From JAHJCW01 sp965369995 (GTDB lineage: Bacteria > Fidelibacterota > Marinisomatia > Marinisomatales > JAHJCW01), in NCBI GenBank assembly GCA_965369995.1, contig CBDURO010000003.1:12636-76635 (forward strand): a stretch of DNA of 64,000 nt, read 5' to 3'. The position numbers were made by a program, and so were the translations under genes. The number at the start of each line of letters is the position of its first letter. The stretch's first letter is position 1. The notes under the pieces are model-generated. The model made no database searches and was not told the origin of the DNA. It saw nothing but the letters and a program-made list of their open reading frames with translations. This document shows, in pieces, positions 8,828 through 18,236 of the stretch.

Positions 8828-10128
8828 TGAAAACACAAAAGATAAATCTTATAGTTTTATGCCTTCTTATTTTTTCAAATGTTGTATATAGCCAAGCAGA
8901 AAAAAGCAAGTCGGTTATTGATGGTGTCGCTGCAATTGTAGCAGACAATATTATTCTAAAAAGCGAATTAGCGCAGATTGTCAATCTTACAGCAATGCAA
9001 CAAAATATAAATCCTAATCAAAATATGGAGCTATATCAACGTTTACAAATGCAGGTTTTACAATCGTTGATAGATCAAAAAGTAGTTTTAGAACTTGCAG
9101 AAAGAGACACAAACATTATCGTTAAGGATAAAGAGGTTGATATTGCTTTAGAAACACAAATAAATAATATTCTAGCGCAAGCCGGCAGTGAAGAAAATGC
9201 TGAAAAAATGCTCGGTGAATCATTGCGTGATTTTAAGCGTGAGTATTGGTATGATATTCGTGAACGACTATACGCAGATAAATTTCAGCAATCAAAGCTC
9301 CAAGGTGTCTCGGTAAATAGAACAGATGTTGAAAGTTTTTATAATACCTACAAAGACAGTTTACCATTTTTTCCACCAAAGATAAAACTACGTCATATTT
9401 TACTTCCTCTCAAGCCGGGAGAAAAAAGTATAAATACTACCCTTGCTTTGTTAGACAGTTTACGTGATGAAGTTTACGCAGGAGCAGATTTTTCAGAGTT
9501 TGCAAAATTATATTCACAGGATCCTGGCTCTAAAAACCGCGGAGGCGATCTTGGTTTTACGCGTCGTGGTTCCTTAGTCAGTGAATTTGAAGAAGTAGCT
9601 TTCACACTTGATATCGGAGAGATCAGTAAACCGGTTAAAACAGCTTTCGGTTATCACATAATACAACCACTAGAAAAACAGGGTGACAATGTACGTGTGA
9701 GACATATCTTAATAACTCCACCAATCTCAGAAGATGATGAACAAAAAGTGTATGATTTTGCCGCAACAATTAAAGATTCAGTAAAAACTCTTGATGAATT
9801 TATCGCTCTCAATAAGCGACATTCTGTTGATGAGCAAACCAATAAAAGTGGTGGTGACTGGGGATGGATAAATCCAAATTCTTTTGCCATTCCGGAAATT
9901 GGTCAGGTTTTACAATATTTGGAACTTCATGAATGCAGTCAGCCGGTTAAGACAAGTTTAGGGTATCACCTATTATGGCTCGAGGATGCCAAGGAAGGCG
10001 GATATCCTAATCTAGAAAAACACTGGATTGATATTGAAGCAATGGCTTTAAACAAAAAGAAAATGGATTGGTATCAAGTCTTTATTCAGGATGCGCGGGA
10101 AAAATTCTATATATCGATTAAAAATTAA
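8827..10128 (+). CDS. SurA-like periplasmic peptidyl-prolyl isomerase
   Basis: This 433-residue exported protein has the SurA architecture. A signal peptide (LIVLCLLIFSNVVYS, cleavage before QAE) is followed by the SurA N-terminal chaperone region starting VIDGVAAIVADNIILKSEL. Two parvulin domains follow: the first begins near residue 189 (LRHILLPL) and ends KTAFGYHIIQPLE; the second begins near residue 289 (VRVRHILI) and ends KTSLGYHLLWLED. SurA carries unfolded outer-membrane proteins across the periplasm, consistent with the barrel proteins elsewhere in the window. The start codon shares its A with the previous stop, so the pair is probably co-transcribed. It is the last gene before the predicted origin. 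Confidence 0.9.
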   Translation: MKTQKINLIVLCLLIFSNVVYSQAEKSKSVIDGVAAIVADNIILKSELAQIVNLTAMQQNINPNQNMELYQRLQMQVLQSLIDQKVVLELAERDTNIIVKDKEVDIALETQINNILAQAGSEENAEKMLGESLRDFKREYWYDIRERLYADKFQQSKLQGVSVNRTDVESFYNTYKDSLPFFPPKIKLRHILLPLKPGEKSINTTLALLDSLRDEVYAGADFSEFAKLYSQDPGSKNRGGDLGFTRRGSLVSEFEEVAFTLDIGEISKPVKTAFGYHIIQPLEKQGDNVRVRHILITPPISEDDEQKVYDFAATIKDSVKTLDEFIALNKRHSVDEQTNKSGGDWGWINPNSFAIPEIGQVLQYLELHECSQPVKTSLGYHLLWLEDAKEGGYPNLEKHWIDIEAMALNKKKMDWYQVFIQDAREKFYISIKN

Positions 10129-10558
10129 TATTCACAAGTTTTCAACATAACCTTTAATACTGTAAATTTACCGTCGTTAGTTATCCACATAATTATCTAC
10201 ATCTTGTCCACAAAAAATTTATCCTTCTATAAAAATGATCAATTAATTAGATAAACATTATTAGCGGTTAATTATCCACATAATTATCAACAATATCCAC
10301 ATAAAGTTTTAGTTTAAGTAAATCAACATACAGTTGTCATTATTTATATTAATTTAAAAAACAATCTATTAATCATATCAACATTATTAACACTATAAAT
10401 AATAAAATGTTTTTAATATAAATCTAAAATATATTATATAATCAAAACATATTATCATACTATTGGGTATGTTTGATATTAAATTTTTATTTACTCTTTA
10501 TGCTCATAATAAAGTAAATTAATACTCTTTATATAAACAATATTTACAAGGAAGTTTT
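10129..10558. other. oriC: Probable chromosomal replication origin (oriC)
   Basis: This is the longest gene-free stretch near the replication genes. Two clusters of DnaA-box-like 9-mers lie in the same orientation. Cluster 1: TTATCCACA at 10181, TTATCTACA at 10193, TTGTCCACA at 10204. Cluster 2: TTATCCACA at 10272, TTATCAACA at 10284, ATATCCACA at 10293. The first 21 bases of the two clusters differ by one base and start 91 bases apart. Weaker boxes occur at 10139 (TTTTCAACA) and 10375 (ATATCAACA). From about 10340 to 10545 the sequence is nearly all A and T, suitable as an unwinding element. dnaN follows directly. The dnaA gene itself is not here. Confidence 0.88.
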
Positions 10559-11671
10559 ATGAAAATTTCAACATCTAAAACAGAATTACAAACGGCTCTC
10601 CAGAAACTATCGAAAGCAGTACCAAATCGTTCAACTTTACCTATTTTAAGTTTTGTATTATTTCAAGTAGATGATGAAAATACAATTATTAGAAGTACAG
10701 ATCTAGAAATCACAATTGTAACGAAATTGCCGGCAACTATAACAGAAACAGGGTCAGCCGCAATTCCTTTGCAACCATTATTAGAGATAACAAACGAGAT
10801 CAATGATGATAGAATTACATTATCAGTTAATCAACAACATAAAATTGAATTAAAAACTGATAATGGTGTTTATGATCTAATGGGAAAACCCCCTGAAGAA
10901 TTCCCTGCATTACCGCAAACTGACGGTAAAAAGAATTTAGGAATTAATCTTGAAACAATGAAATCAGTTATAGAAATGACAAGTTTCGCAGTAAGTCGTG
11001 ATGAAATGAAACCGGCACTAACAGGAGTTTTTCTTCGGGTGAACGAAAGTCAGCTTACCGCAGTTGCGACCGATGGACACCGCCTTGTGCAATACATTGT
11101 TAAAGATTATAAAGCCGGTGAGTTTACAGGCGATGTTATTATACCAAGAAAATTTTTAGGTCTATTTAATACTTTTACTGCGGATGAAGTAAAAATTTTG
11201 GTAAGCGATAATCATCTAATCGCATCGTTTGGCGAAGATACGGTTTATACGCGAGTTATTGATGAACGATTCCCTGATTATGAAAGTGTAATACCGGCGG
11301 ATAATGATAAAGTATTAGCCGTTAATCGTAATGATTTATTGGGAGCAGTACGAAGAGTTTCTATCTTTTCAAACAAAGCCACTCATCAAATTGCTCTGCA
11401 TTTAAATGAGAAAAAAGTACGTATGACAACTGAAGATCCTGAAAAGGCATCGCGTGGTCAAGAAGATTTATCAGGCGCCCAATATAATGGTGAATCCCTT
11501 TTGATTGGTTATAATGCATCATATTTACGTGATATATTAGCTCATGTTCATGACGAAAATGTGATTATTAAATTGAAAACACCAATAACCGCGACTCTAT
11601 TTTATCCTGAAAAAGAAAAAGAGAATATAGATTTGACAATGCTATTAATGCCTATTAGGTTGAACGATTAG
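10559..11671 (+). CDS. dnaN: DNA polymerase III sliding clamp (beta subunit)
   Basis: DnaN is the ring-shaped processivity clamp of the replicative polymerase. The 370 residues show three repeated clamp domains. Recognisable family stretches are VPNRSTLPILSFVLF near the N-terminus, FAVSRDEMKPALTGVFL and ATDGHRLV in the middle, and a C-terminus ending TMLLMPIRLND, close to the usual MPMR ending. The start is supported by the Shine-Dalgarno AAGGAAG a few bases upstream. Adjacent to the predicted origin and 34 bases ahead of recF, it heads the dnaN-recF-dciA-gyrB-gyrA series. Confidence 0.97.
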   Translation: MKISTSKTELQTALQKLSKAVPNRSTLPILSFVLFQVDDENTIIRSTDLEITIVTKLPATITETGSAAIPLQPLLEITNEINDDRITLSVNQQHKIELKTDNGVYDLMGKPPEEFPALPQTDGKKNLGINLETMKSVIEMTSFAVSRDEMKPALTGVFLRVNESQLTAVATDGHRLVQYIVKDYKAGEFTGDVIIPRKFLGLFNTFTADEVKILVSDNHLIASFGEDTVYTRVIDERFPDYESVIPADNDKVLAVNRNDLLGAVRRVSIFSNKATHQIALHLNEKKVRMTTEDPEKASRGQEDLSGAQYNGESLLIGYNASYLRDILAHVHDENVIIKLKTPITATLFYPEKEKENIDLTMLLMPIRLND

Positions 11672-11705
11672 GCATTAAAGATATTTATAAATATTAGTTT
11701 ATTTT

Positions 11706-12788
11706 ATGCCAATTAAGGAAATTGAATTGGTTTCTTTTCGCAATCATGATACTATAAATTTGGAATTTTACCCTAAGATCAATGTTATTTGGGGCAAGAA
11801 TGGATCGGGTAAAACCGCTATCTTAGAAGCAATACATTCATTATCAATTGGCCGGAGTTTTAGAACAAATCGGAAAAAAGAATTATTAAAAGACGATAAA
11901 GAATTTTTTAGTATAACAGGAAAATTTCAAACTGCTGATAAAATTCAAGAAATTCAAATTAACCAAACTAAAGACGGAACAAGACGAACGTTCATCGATG
12001 GAAATAAACTTGAGAGTATTAGGGAATTGGTAGGATTAAATCCGGTAGTACTGTTATCTCCGGAAGAGCAAGTTATAACAAAAGGAGCACCGCAGGACCA
12101 AAGAAATTATTTTAATAAATTATTCTCGGTTGTCTCTAATGAATATTTCACAATTTTATCAGATTATAATAGAATTTTAAAACAACGTAACAAATTATTA
12201 GATGATTTTAATTTAACAAACGAAGCGGAAGCAGAATTAGATATTTGGAATGAGAGGATATCTGAAATCGGTCAAAAGTTGTGGAAGAAAAGGATAGATT
12301 ATTTCAAAAATTTTAGTCTTGAACTAAATAAAACGGTAAAAGCTTTTAAGGATGATGACTTTACATTTTCGTGTGAGCTAGTAACAACAATATCAAATAA
12401 TGAAAAAGAGTATACGGAAATATTGAATAAAAGACAAAACAGGGATATATACTTAGGGCGAACAACATATGGCCCGCATACGGATAAAATTAATTTTACG
12501 TTTAATGGAAAAAATATCAAACAGTATGGCTCACAAGGTGAACACAAACTTGCATTATTATTAATAAAATTAGCGGAAGTAAGGTTAATTAGAAAAGTAA
12601 CTAAAAATGCCCCGACAGTACTTTTAGATGATTTATTTGCAAAATTAGACGACTATCGCAGCAAACAAGCGATGGCAATGATAGATAATGATCTTCAAAC
12701 AATAATAACAACTACAGATTTAAAAATTGTTGAAGATAGAGGCGTAAAAATTAACAAATTCAATAATGGCAGTTTTTATTTAGGCTAA
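11706..12788 (+). CDS. recF: DNA replication and repair protein RecF
   Basis: RecF is an SMC-like ATPase that helps load RecA at single-strand gaps. The 360 residues show Walker A GKNGSGKT at 30-37, the ABC-type signature region YGSQGEHKLALLLIKLAEV and Walker B TVLLDDLFAKLD near the C-terminus. Length and order are typical. The stop shares one base with the start of dciA, so the two are translationally linked. Confidence 0.96.
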   Translation: MPIKEIELVSFRNHDTINLEFYPKINVIWGKNGSGKTAILEAIHSLSIGRSFRTNRKKELLKDDKEFFSITGKFQTADKIQEIQINQTKDGTRRTFIDGNKLESIRELVGLNPVVLLSPEEQVITKGAPQDQRNYFNKLFSVVSNEYFTILSDYNRILKQRNKLLDDFNLTNEAEAELDIWNERISEIGQKLWKKRIDYFKNFSLELNKTVKAFKDDDFTFSCELVTTISNNEKEYTEILNKRQNRDIYLGRTTYGPHTDKINFTFNGKNIKQYGSQGEHKLALLLIKLAEVRLIRKVTKNAPTVLLDDLFAKLDDYRSKQAMAMIDNDLQTIITTTDLKIVEDRGVKINKFNNGSFYLG

Positions 12789-13063
12789 TGCAAAGTTTAA
12801 AAATAGCTATTGATTCAATGTTGAAAAAGTTTGGCATTGATAATGCGATCGCCCAAAACAGGGCGTTAAATATTTGGAGTGAAATTGTTGGAGACAAAGT
12901 TGCAAAAAACACACAGCCCGACAGGGTTGAACATGGCGTGATAATTGTAAAAGTATCATCGCCAACATGGCGGCAGGAATTATATTTCCAAAAAAAAGAA
13001 ATAATTCAAAAAATAAACAATACAATTGGTAAAAATGTAATAAGGGACATAAGATTCATATGA
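12788..13063 (+). CDS. dciA: DciA-type (DUF721) replicative helicase loader
   Basis: This 91-residue DUF721 protein is of the family shown in other bacteria to be DciA, the ancestral loader that delivers DnaB helicase to the origin. Family features are the N-terminal helical start (LKIAIDSMLKKFGI), NIWSEIVGDKVAKNTQPDRVEHGVIIVKVSSPTWRQEL (in parts), and the closing KNVIRDIRFI. The position between recF and gyrB is the classic one. It overlaps recF by one base and gyrB by four (ATGA). It is compact, essentially the domain alone with no long disordered tail. Confidence 0.88.
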   Translation: MQSLKIAIDSMLKKFGIDNAIAQNRALNIWSEIVGDKVAKNTQPDRVEHGVIIVKVSSPTWRQELYFQKKEIIQKINNTIGKNVIRDIRFI

Positions 13064-15033
13064 CGAAAGACGTTCAAGAAAAATCTACTTACGGCGCAGA
13101 AAAAATTACGGTATTAAAAGGGTTAGAGGCTGTCAGGCGTCGCCCTGCGATGTATATCGGTGATGTTGGTAAGCGAGGATTACACCATCTAGTTTATGAG
13201 GTGGTCGATAATTCGGTCGATGAAGCACTTGCCGGCGAGTGTACAAAAATAAAAGTAAGCTTAAATAAAGACGGTTCTGTGTCGGTTGAGGACAATGGTC
13301 GAGGAATCCCTGTTGATATACATAAGGAAGAAAAGCTCCCAGCCTTGGAAGTTGTTATGACAATTTTACATGCCGGGGGAAAATTTGATAAAGGATCATA
13401 TAAAATTTCCGGCGGTTTGCATGGAGTTGGTGTCTCGGTTGTAAATGCTTTATCTGAATTACTTACAGCAGAAGTTCATCGAGACAAAAAAATACACAAA
13501 CAGAGTTATTCGAGAGGTAAAACAACAGGAAAACTTGAGGTTATAGGAAAAACAAAAAAGACAGGTACCATAATTACATTTTTACCTGACAGTGAAGTTT
13601 TTAACACAACAACTTTTGAATTTGACATCATAAGCGACCGTTTGCGCGAATTAGCATATCTTAATAGTGGCTTAGAAATAAAAATTGTTGATAATCGCGG
13701 TGACGAAAAAATTGAGGAGCTGTTTAATTATGTCGGAGGCTTAACTGATTTTGTTAAATATTTAGACAGTAGCAATCAGCCTCTGCATAATAAAATCGTA
13801 ACAATTACAAAAACCGACACAGAAGTTCCGGTTGAAGTTGCCCTGCGATACAGCTCAAGCTACACCGAAAATATATTAACATTTGTGAATAATATTAACA
13901 CGATTGAAGGTGGTACGCATTTATCTGGCTTCCGATCGGCTCTAACACGCGGGCTGAACAACTACGCAGCTAAAAACAACCTTATTAAAGCAAAGAAAAA
14001 TGAAAAAATTTTATTGTCAGGAGAAGATTTTAGAGAAGGTTTAACCGCAGTAGTTTCAGTAAAAGTACCGGAACCGCAGTTTGAAGGACAAACAAAAACT
14101 AAACTTGGTAATGGTGACGTTAAAGGAATTGTCGACGCGGCTGTATATGAAGGTTTGCAAGATTTCTTAGAGGAAAATCCTTCAATTGGAAGGAAAATAA
14201 TTGAAAAAGCCTTGTTAGCTTCAATAAGCCGTAGTGCAGCTCGTAAGGCGCGTGAATTGATTCGTCGAAAGAGTGCCTTGGGTAGCTCAACATTGCCCGG
14301 AAAGCTAGCAGACTGCTCAAACAGTGATCCATCTATGTGCGAATTGTACTTAGTTGAAGGTGATTCGGCGGGAGGCTCTGCTAAACAAGGAAGAAACCGC
14401 CGATTCCAGGCCATACTACCATTACGCGGTAAAGTTATAAATGCTGAAAAGGCACGAATTGATAAATTATTAGCGAATAACGAAATCCAAACAATAATTA
14501 CAGCAATTGGTGCTGGATTTGGAGGGTCAGATGATGAGTCCGGCGAAAAATCCGCATCAGATTTTGATATTGAAAAACTTCGCTATCATAAAATCATTAT
14601 AATGACCGATGCCGATGTGGACGGAAGCCATATTCGAACCCTATTACTAACATTCTTTTACAGAAAAATGCCGGAGCTAATTACCAATGGGAATATATAT
14701 CTTGCAATGCCGCCCTTGTATAAAATAAAACAAGGCAAAAAAGAAGTATATGTATATGATGAAAACGAGCGAGAAACGATAGTTGAAAGATTGCAGAGAG
14801 AAAATCAGAACAAAAAAATTAATTTGCAACGGTATAAAGGATTAGGTGAAATGAATCCGGAGCAATTATGGATTACAACAATGGATCCTGAACGACGCAC
14901 ACTTATGCAAGTAACAATTAATGATGCAATGGAAGCATCAACAACCTTTCAGGAATTAATGGGTAGCGACGTAGAAGCAAGACGCGCCTTCATTGAAAAA
15001 AACGCAAAATTTGTTTCAAATCTTGACATTTAA
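13060..15033 (+). CDS. gyrB: DNA gyrase subunit B
   Basis: GyrB is the ATPase subunit of gyrase, which introduces negative supercoils. The 657 residues have the GHKL ATPase fold (VVDNSVDEALAGE, EDNGRGIPVDIH, HAGGKFDKGSYKISGGLHGV), the transducer domain, and the TOPRIM domain with EGDSAGGSAKQGRNRRFQAI, DADVDGSHI and RYKGLGEMNPEQLW. The C-terminus NAKFVSNLDI is the usual GyrB ending. The gene sits directly before gyrA, which carries a GyrA box, so this is gyrase rather than topoisomerase IV. Confidence 0.97.
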   Translation: MTKDVQEKSTYGAEKITVLKGLEAVRRRPAMYIGDVGKRGLHHLVYEVVDNSVDEALAGECTKIKVSLNKDGSVSVEDNGRGIPVDIHKEEKLPALEVVMTILHAGGKFDKGSYKISGGLHGVGVSVVNALSELLTAEVHRDKKIHKQSYSRGKTTGKLEVIGKTKKTGTIITFLPDSEVFNTTTFEFDIISDRLRELAYLNSGLEIKIVDNRGDEKIEELFNYVGGLTDFVKYLDSSNQPLHNKIVTITKTDTEVPVEVALRYSSSYTENILTFVNNINTIEGGTHLSGFRSALTRGLNNYAAKNNLIKAKKNEKILLSGEDFREGLTAVVSVKVPEPQFEGQTKTKLGNGDVKGIVDAAVYEGLQDFLEENPSIGRKIIEKALLASISRSAARKARELIRRKSALGSSTLPGKLADCSNSDPSMCELYLVEGDSAGGSAKQGRNRRFQAILPLRGKVINAEKARIDKLLANNEIQTIITAIGAGFGGSDDESGEKSASDFDIEKLRYHKIIIMTDADVDGSHIRTLLLTFFYRKMPELITNGNIYLAMPPLYKIKQGKKEVYVYDENERETIVERLQRENQNKKINLQRYKGLGEMNPEQLWITTMDPERRTLMQVTINDAMEASTTFQELMGSDVEARRAFIEKNAKFVSNLDI

Positions 15034-15050
15034 CAGACAGGAATAATAAA

Positions 15051-17537
15051 GTGGATATAGCAAGAGAAAATACTATTAATCGTGATATTGTAGATGAAAT
15101 GAAAGAGAGTTATTTAAACTACTCTATGTCTGTTATTGTTGCGCGGGCATTGCCTGATGTGCGAGATGGACTTAAGCCGGTTCATCGCCGGATTCTCTTT
15201 GGAATGAATGAACTTGGTTCACAATGGAACCGAGCCTATAAAAAATCAGCCAGAATAGTTGGTGATGTATTAGGCAAATATCACCCACATGGCGATTCGT
15301 CGGTCTATGATGCGCTGGTGCGCATGGCGCAAGATTTTTCAATGCGCTATGAACTAGTTGATGGACAAGGTAATTTTGGATCGATTGACGGTGATAGCGC
15401 CGCCGCGATGCGGTACACAGAATCGCGCATGACGAGAATTGGAAGCGATATGCTGCACGATCTTGACAAGGATACGGTTAGTTGGGCGCCGAATTTTGAC
15501 GAAACATTAAAAGAGCCAACGGTTTTACCAACGGTTTTTCCAGCGCTTTTAGCAAATGGTTCAGAAGGAATTGCAGTTGGAATGGCAACAAAAATTCCGC
15601 CACATAATGTAACTGAACTAATAAACGGTTTAATGGCCTTAATCGACAATTCTGAATTAACAGCCGAAGAGTTAATGGATTATGTAAAAGGACCGGACTT
15701 CCCAACGGGTGCTATAATAATGGGTACTGAAGGTATAAAAAGTGCATACAACACTGGCCGAGGCAAAGTAATAGTCCGGGGCAGAGCCTTTATAGAAACA
15801 AAAAAGAATGGTCGCGAACATATAATTATTTCTGAATTACCATATCAGGTAAACAAAGCAAATTTAATCGAAAAAATTGCTGATCTTGTGCGGGATAAAA
15901 AGATTGAAGGAATCTCAGATCTGAGGGATGAATCAGATAAAGACGGGATTCGTGTAGTAATTGAAATAAAAAGAGACGCCATTCCGGATGTGATTTTAAA
16001 TCAATTATATAAACATACTCAACTTCAAGACACATTCGGTATAATCATGCTGGCGCTCGTCAATAGCGTGCCCAAAGTGATGAAGCTACCGGAAATGATG
16101 AATCATTTTATTGATTTTCGACACACTGTTGTAGTTCGCCGCACAGAATTTGATTTAAAACAAGCCGAAGCAAAAGCACATCTCCTTGAAGGATTAAAAA
16201 TTGCGCTCGATAATATCGACGAAGTGATAAAAATAATACGCGGAAGTAAAGACCCTATATATGCAAAAGAAGGGTTGATGAACAGCTTTGAATTATCCGA
16301 ACTACAAGCTCAAGCAATTTTAGATATGCGCTTACAAAGACTTACCAGTCTAGAAGTTGAAAAAGTAGTTGAGGAATATAGGGCAATCATTCAAACAATT
16401 GCTCAACTGAAAAATATTTTAGAAAGCCGCAGCATGCGGATGGATATCATTAAAACCGAGCTGAGAGAATTACTAGAAAAACACGGTGATGAACGTCGCA
16501 CCGAAATAATGCCATACGGAGCCGAATTTTCTATTGAAGATATGATTGCAGAAGAAGAAATGGTCATAACTATTACTCACCAGGGATACATTAAGCGAAC
16601 GGCGGTCAACACATATAGAACCCAAAGGCGTGGTGGGCGAGGAGTTCAAGGAGCCACGTCAAGAGACGAAGATTTCATAGAACATCTCTTTATAGCCAGC
16701 ACGCATAATTATATGTTGTTTTTTACCGATGGAGGTAAGTGTTATTGGTTAAAAGTGTACGATATTCCGCAAGGTGGGCGAGCAACTCGTGGACGCGCCA
16801 TAGTTAATTTAATCGGTTGCGAAACCGATGAGCACGTTAAGGCTTTTGTCAGTGTAAAAGAATTTGACGATGAACACTACATTGTGATGGCGACAAAAAA
16901 AGGTATTGTTAAGAAAACCGTTCTGTCGGCTTATGGAAAACCCCGTAAGGGTGGAATATATGCGATTGAAGTACGTGAAGGAGACGAGTTAATTGAGGCA
17001 CGCATTACTAATGGTGAACACGATATTTTATTAGGCACAAGTGACGGAAAATCAATTCGTTTTTCGGAAAGCAATATTCGCCCAAGCGGACGAAAAACCA
17101 TGGGCGTTATAGGAATTAAACTTAGTTCTGCTACGGATAAGTTAATCGGCATGTTAGTAGTTAAAAGAGAAGGAACAATTCTTGTTGCAACACAGCGCGG
17201 ATATGGTAAAAGAACAGAAGTAATTCAGTATCGCACACAAGCGCGCGCAGGTAAAGGCGTTTTAACAATGCGCACTACGGAAAAAACCGGAAAGATGGTA
17301 GCAATTATGGAAGTTGTCGATACAGACGATCTAATCATTATAACCGACATGGGAGTTATTATGCGTCAGCCTGTATCCGCAATTCGTACAATAGGTCGTG
17401 TTACTCAAGGTGTTCGTTTAGTAAAGCTTGATGAAGGAGCCATGATTTCTTCTATTTCTCGTGTCGTTAGAGATGAAGAAACAGTAGAAGAGGAAGAGAA
17501 AAAAGACCAACAACTTACCATCGGTCAAATTGAATAG
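15051..17537 (+). CDS. gyrA: DNA gyrase subunit A
   Basis: GyrA is the DNA-cleaving subunit. The 828 residues comprise the breakage-reunion domain with catalytic Tyr122 (in AMRYTE) and the C-terminal beta-pinwheel with the GyrA box QRRGGRG, which distinguishes it from ParC. The quinolone region reads HGDSSVYD, so positions 83 and 87 are Ser and Asp, the quinolone-sensitive state in E. coli numbering. The start is GTG at 15051, supported by CAGGAA nine bases upstream. Acidic tail residues (EETVEEEEKKD) lie near the end. It is followed without a gap by the PLP-homeostasis gene. Confidence 0.97.
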   Translation: MDIARENTINRDIVDEMKESYLNYSMSVIVARALPDVRDGLKPVHRRILFGMNELGSQWNRAYKKSARIVGDVLGKYHPHGDSSVYDALVRMAQDFSMRYELVDGQGNFGSIDGDSAAAMRYTESRMTRIGSDMLHDLDKDTVSWAPNFDETLKEPTVLPTVFPALLANGSEGIAVGMATKIPPHNVTELINGLMALIDNSELTAEELMDYVKGPDFPTGAIIMGTEGIKSAYNTGRGKVIVRGRAFIETKKNGREHIIISELPYQVNKANLIEKIADLVRDKKIEGISDLRDESDKDGIRVVIEIKRDAIPDVILNQLYKHTQLQDTFGIIMLALVNSVPKVMKLPEMMNHFIDFRHTVVVRRTEFDLKQAEAKAHLLEGLKIALDNIDEVIKIIRGSKDPIYAKEGLMNSFELSELQAQAILDMRLQRLTSLEVEKVVEEYRAIIQTIAQLKNILESRSMRMDIIKTELRELLEKHGDERRTEIMPYGAEFSIEDMIAEEEMVITITHQGYIKRTAVNTYRTQRRGGRGVQGATSRDEDFIEHLFIASTHNYMLFFTDGGKCYWLKVYDIPQGGRATRGRAIVNLIGCETDEHVKAFVSVKEFDDEHYIVMATKKGIVKKTVLSAYGKPRKGGIYAIEVREGDELIEARITNGEHDILLGTSDGKSIRFSESNIRPSGRKTMGVIGIKLSSATDKLIGMLVVKREGTILVATQRGYGKRTEVIQYRTQARAGKGVLTMRTTEKTGKMVAIMEVVDTDDLIIITDMGVIMRQPVSAIRTIGRVTQGVRLVKLDEGAMISSISRVVRDEETVEEEEKKDQQLTIGQIE

Positions 17538-18236
17538 GTGAAAATTAAGGAAAACGTTGAGAGTGTAAAGGAGCGCATTGCTATCGCTCAACTACGGAGC
17601 GATAATAAAACACCCATTACAATTGTTGCTGTTACAAAAACACATCCGGCATCAATAATTCTTGAAGCCCGGCAAGCGGGGTTAGATACTATCGGAGAAA
17701 ACCGCGTTCAAGAGGCAGAAGATAAATTCTCGAAAATCGCTGAAATCCTTCCTAATATCACAAAACGCTTAGTTGGACATTTACAATCCAATAAAATAAA
17801 CAAAGCACTTAATCTTTTTGATACGATAGATTCTGTTGATTCATTAAAACTCGCAAGTAAAATAGGCAAAAAGGCAGTTTCTTTAAACCGCACTATACCA
17901 ATTTTGTTGGAGGTTAATACAAGCGGAGAAAGTGCAAAGTTTGGATTTATTCCTGATAATATAGATGAAATGCTTGCCTGCTTTGAAATACCGGGAATAG
18001 AAATACAGGGACTTATGACTATTGGACCACTTACTTCAGATATCAAAAGAATAAGAAGAGCTTTTATTACTTTGCGAGAATTACGTAATTCTATAAAAAA
18101 TCAGCTCATAAAAAATGTTGATAAATTTACTGAGCTATCAATGGGGATGAGTGGTGATTTTGAAATAGCCGTAGAAGAGGGCGCTACAATGGTACGATTA
18201 GGTACAGTATTGTTTGGGCAAAGGATGGCGAAATGA
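17538..18236 (+). CDS. YggS-family pyridoxal phosphate homeostasis protein
   Basis: Proteins of the YggS/PLPBP family bind pyridoxal phosphate and buffer its cellular level. The 232 residues have the family features VAVTKTHP with the PLP lysine at 34, IGENRVQEAEDKF, LVGHLQSNKINKAL, VDSLKLASKI and LSMGMSGDFEIAVEEGATMVRLGT near the end (in parts). The GTG start abuts the gyrA stop. The gene overlaps the following PNP-like gene by four bases (ATGA), so it probably belongs to the gyrase transcript. Confidence 0.93.
   Translation: MKIKENVESVKERIAIAQLRSDNKTPITIVAVTKTHPASIILEARQAGLDTIGENRVQEAEDKFSKIAEILPNITKRLVGHLQSNKINKALNLFDTIDSVDSLKLASKIGKKAVSLNRTIPILLEVNTSGESAKFGFIPDNIDEMLACFEIPGIEIQGLMTIGPLTSDIKRIRRAFITLRELRNSIKNQLIKNVDKFTELSMGMSGDFEIAVEEGATMVRLGTVLFGQRMAK

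Noticed and set aside
10441..10558. Small RNA or extra gene in the oriC gap
   Set aside because: The stretch is almost pure A+T with stops in all frames and no hairpin terminator.
13962..14414. 150-codon open frame antisense to gyrB
   Set aside because: It mirrors the conserved TOPRIM-coding stretch, has no ribosome site or recognisable domain, and is explained by codon structure of gyrB.
15291..15311. Possible quinolone-resistance change in GyrA
   Set aside because: Positions 83 and 87 are Ser and Asp, the sensitive residues.
13060..17537. Topoisomerase IV (parE/parC) instead of gyrase
   Set aside because: The GyrA box QRRGGRG is present and the pair lies in the classic recF-dciA-gyrB-gyrA order.
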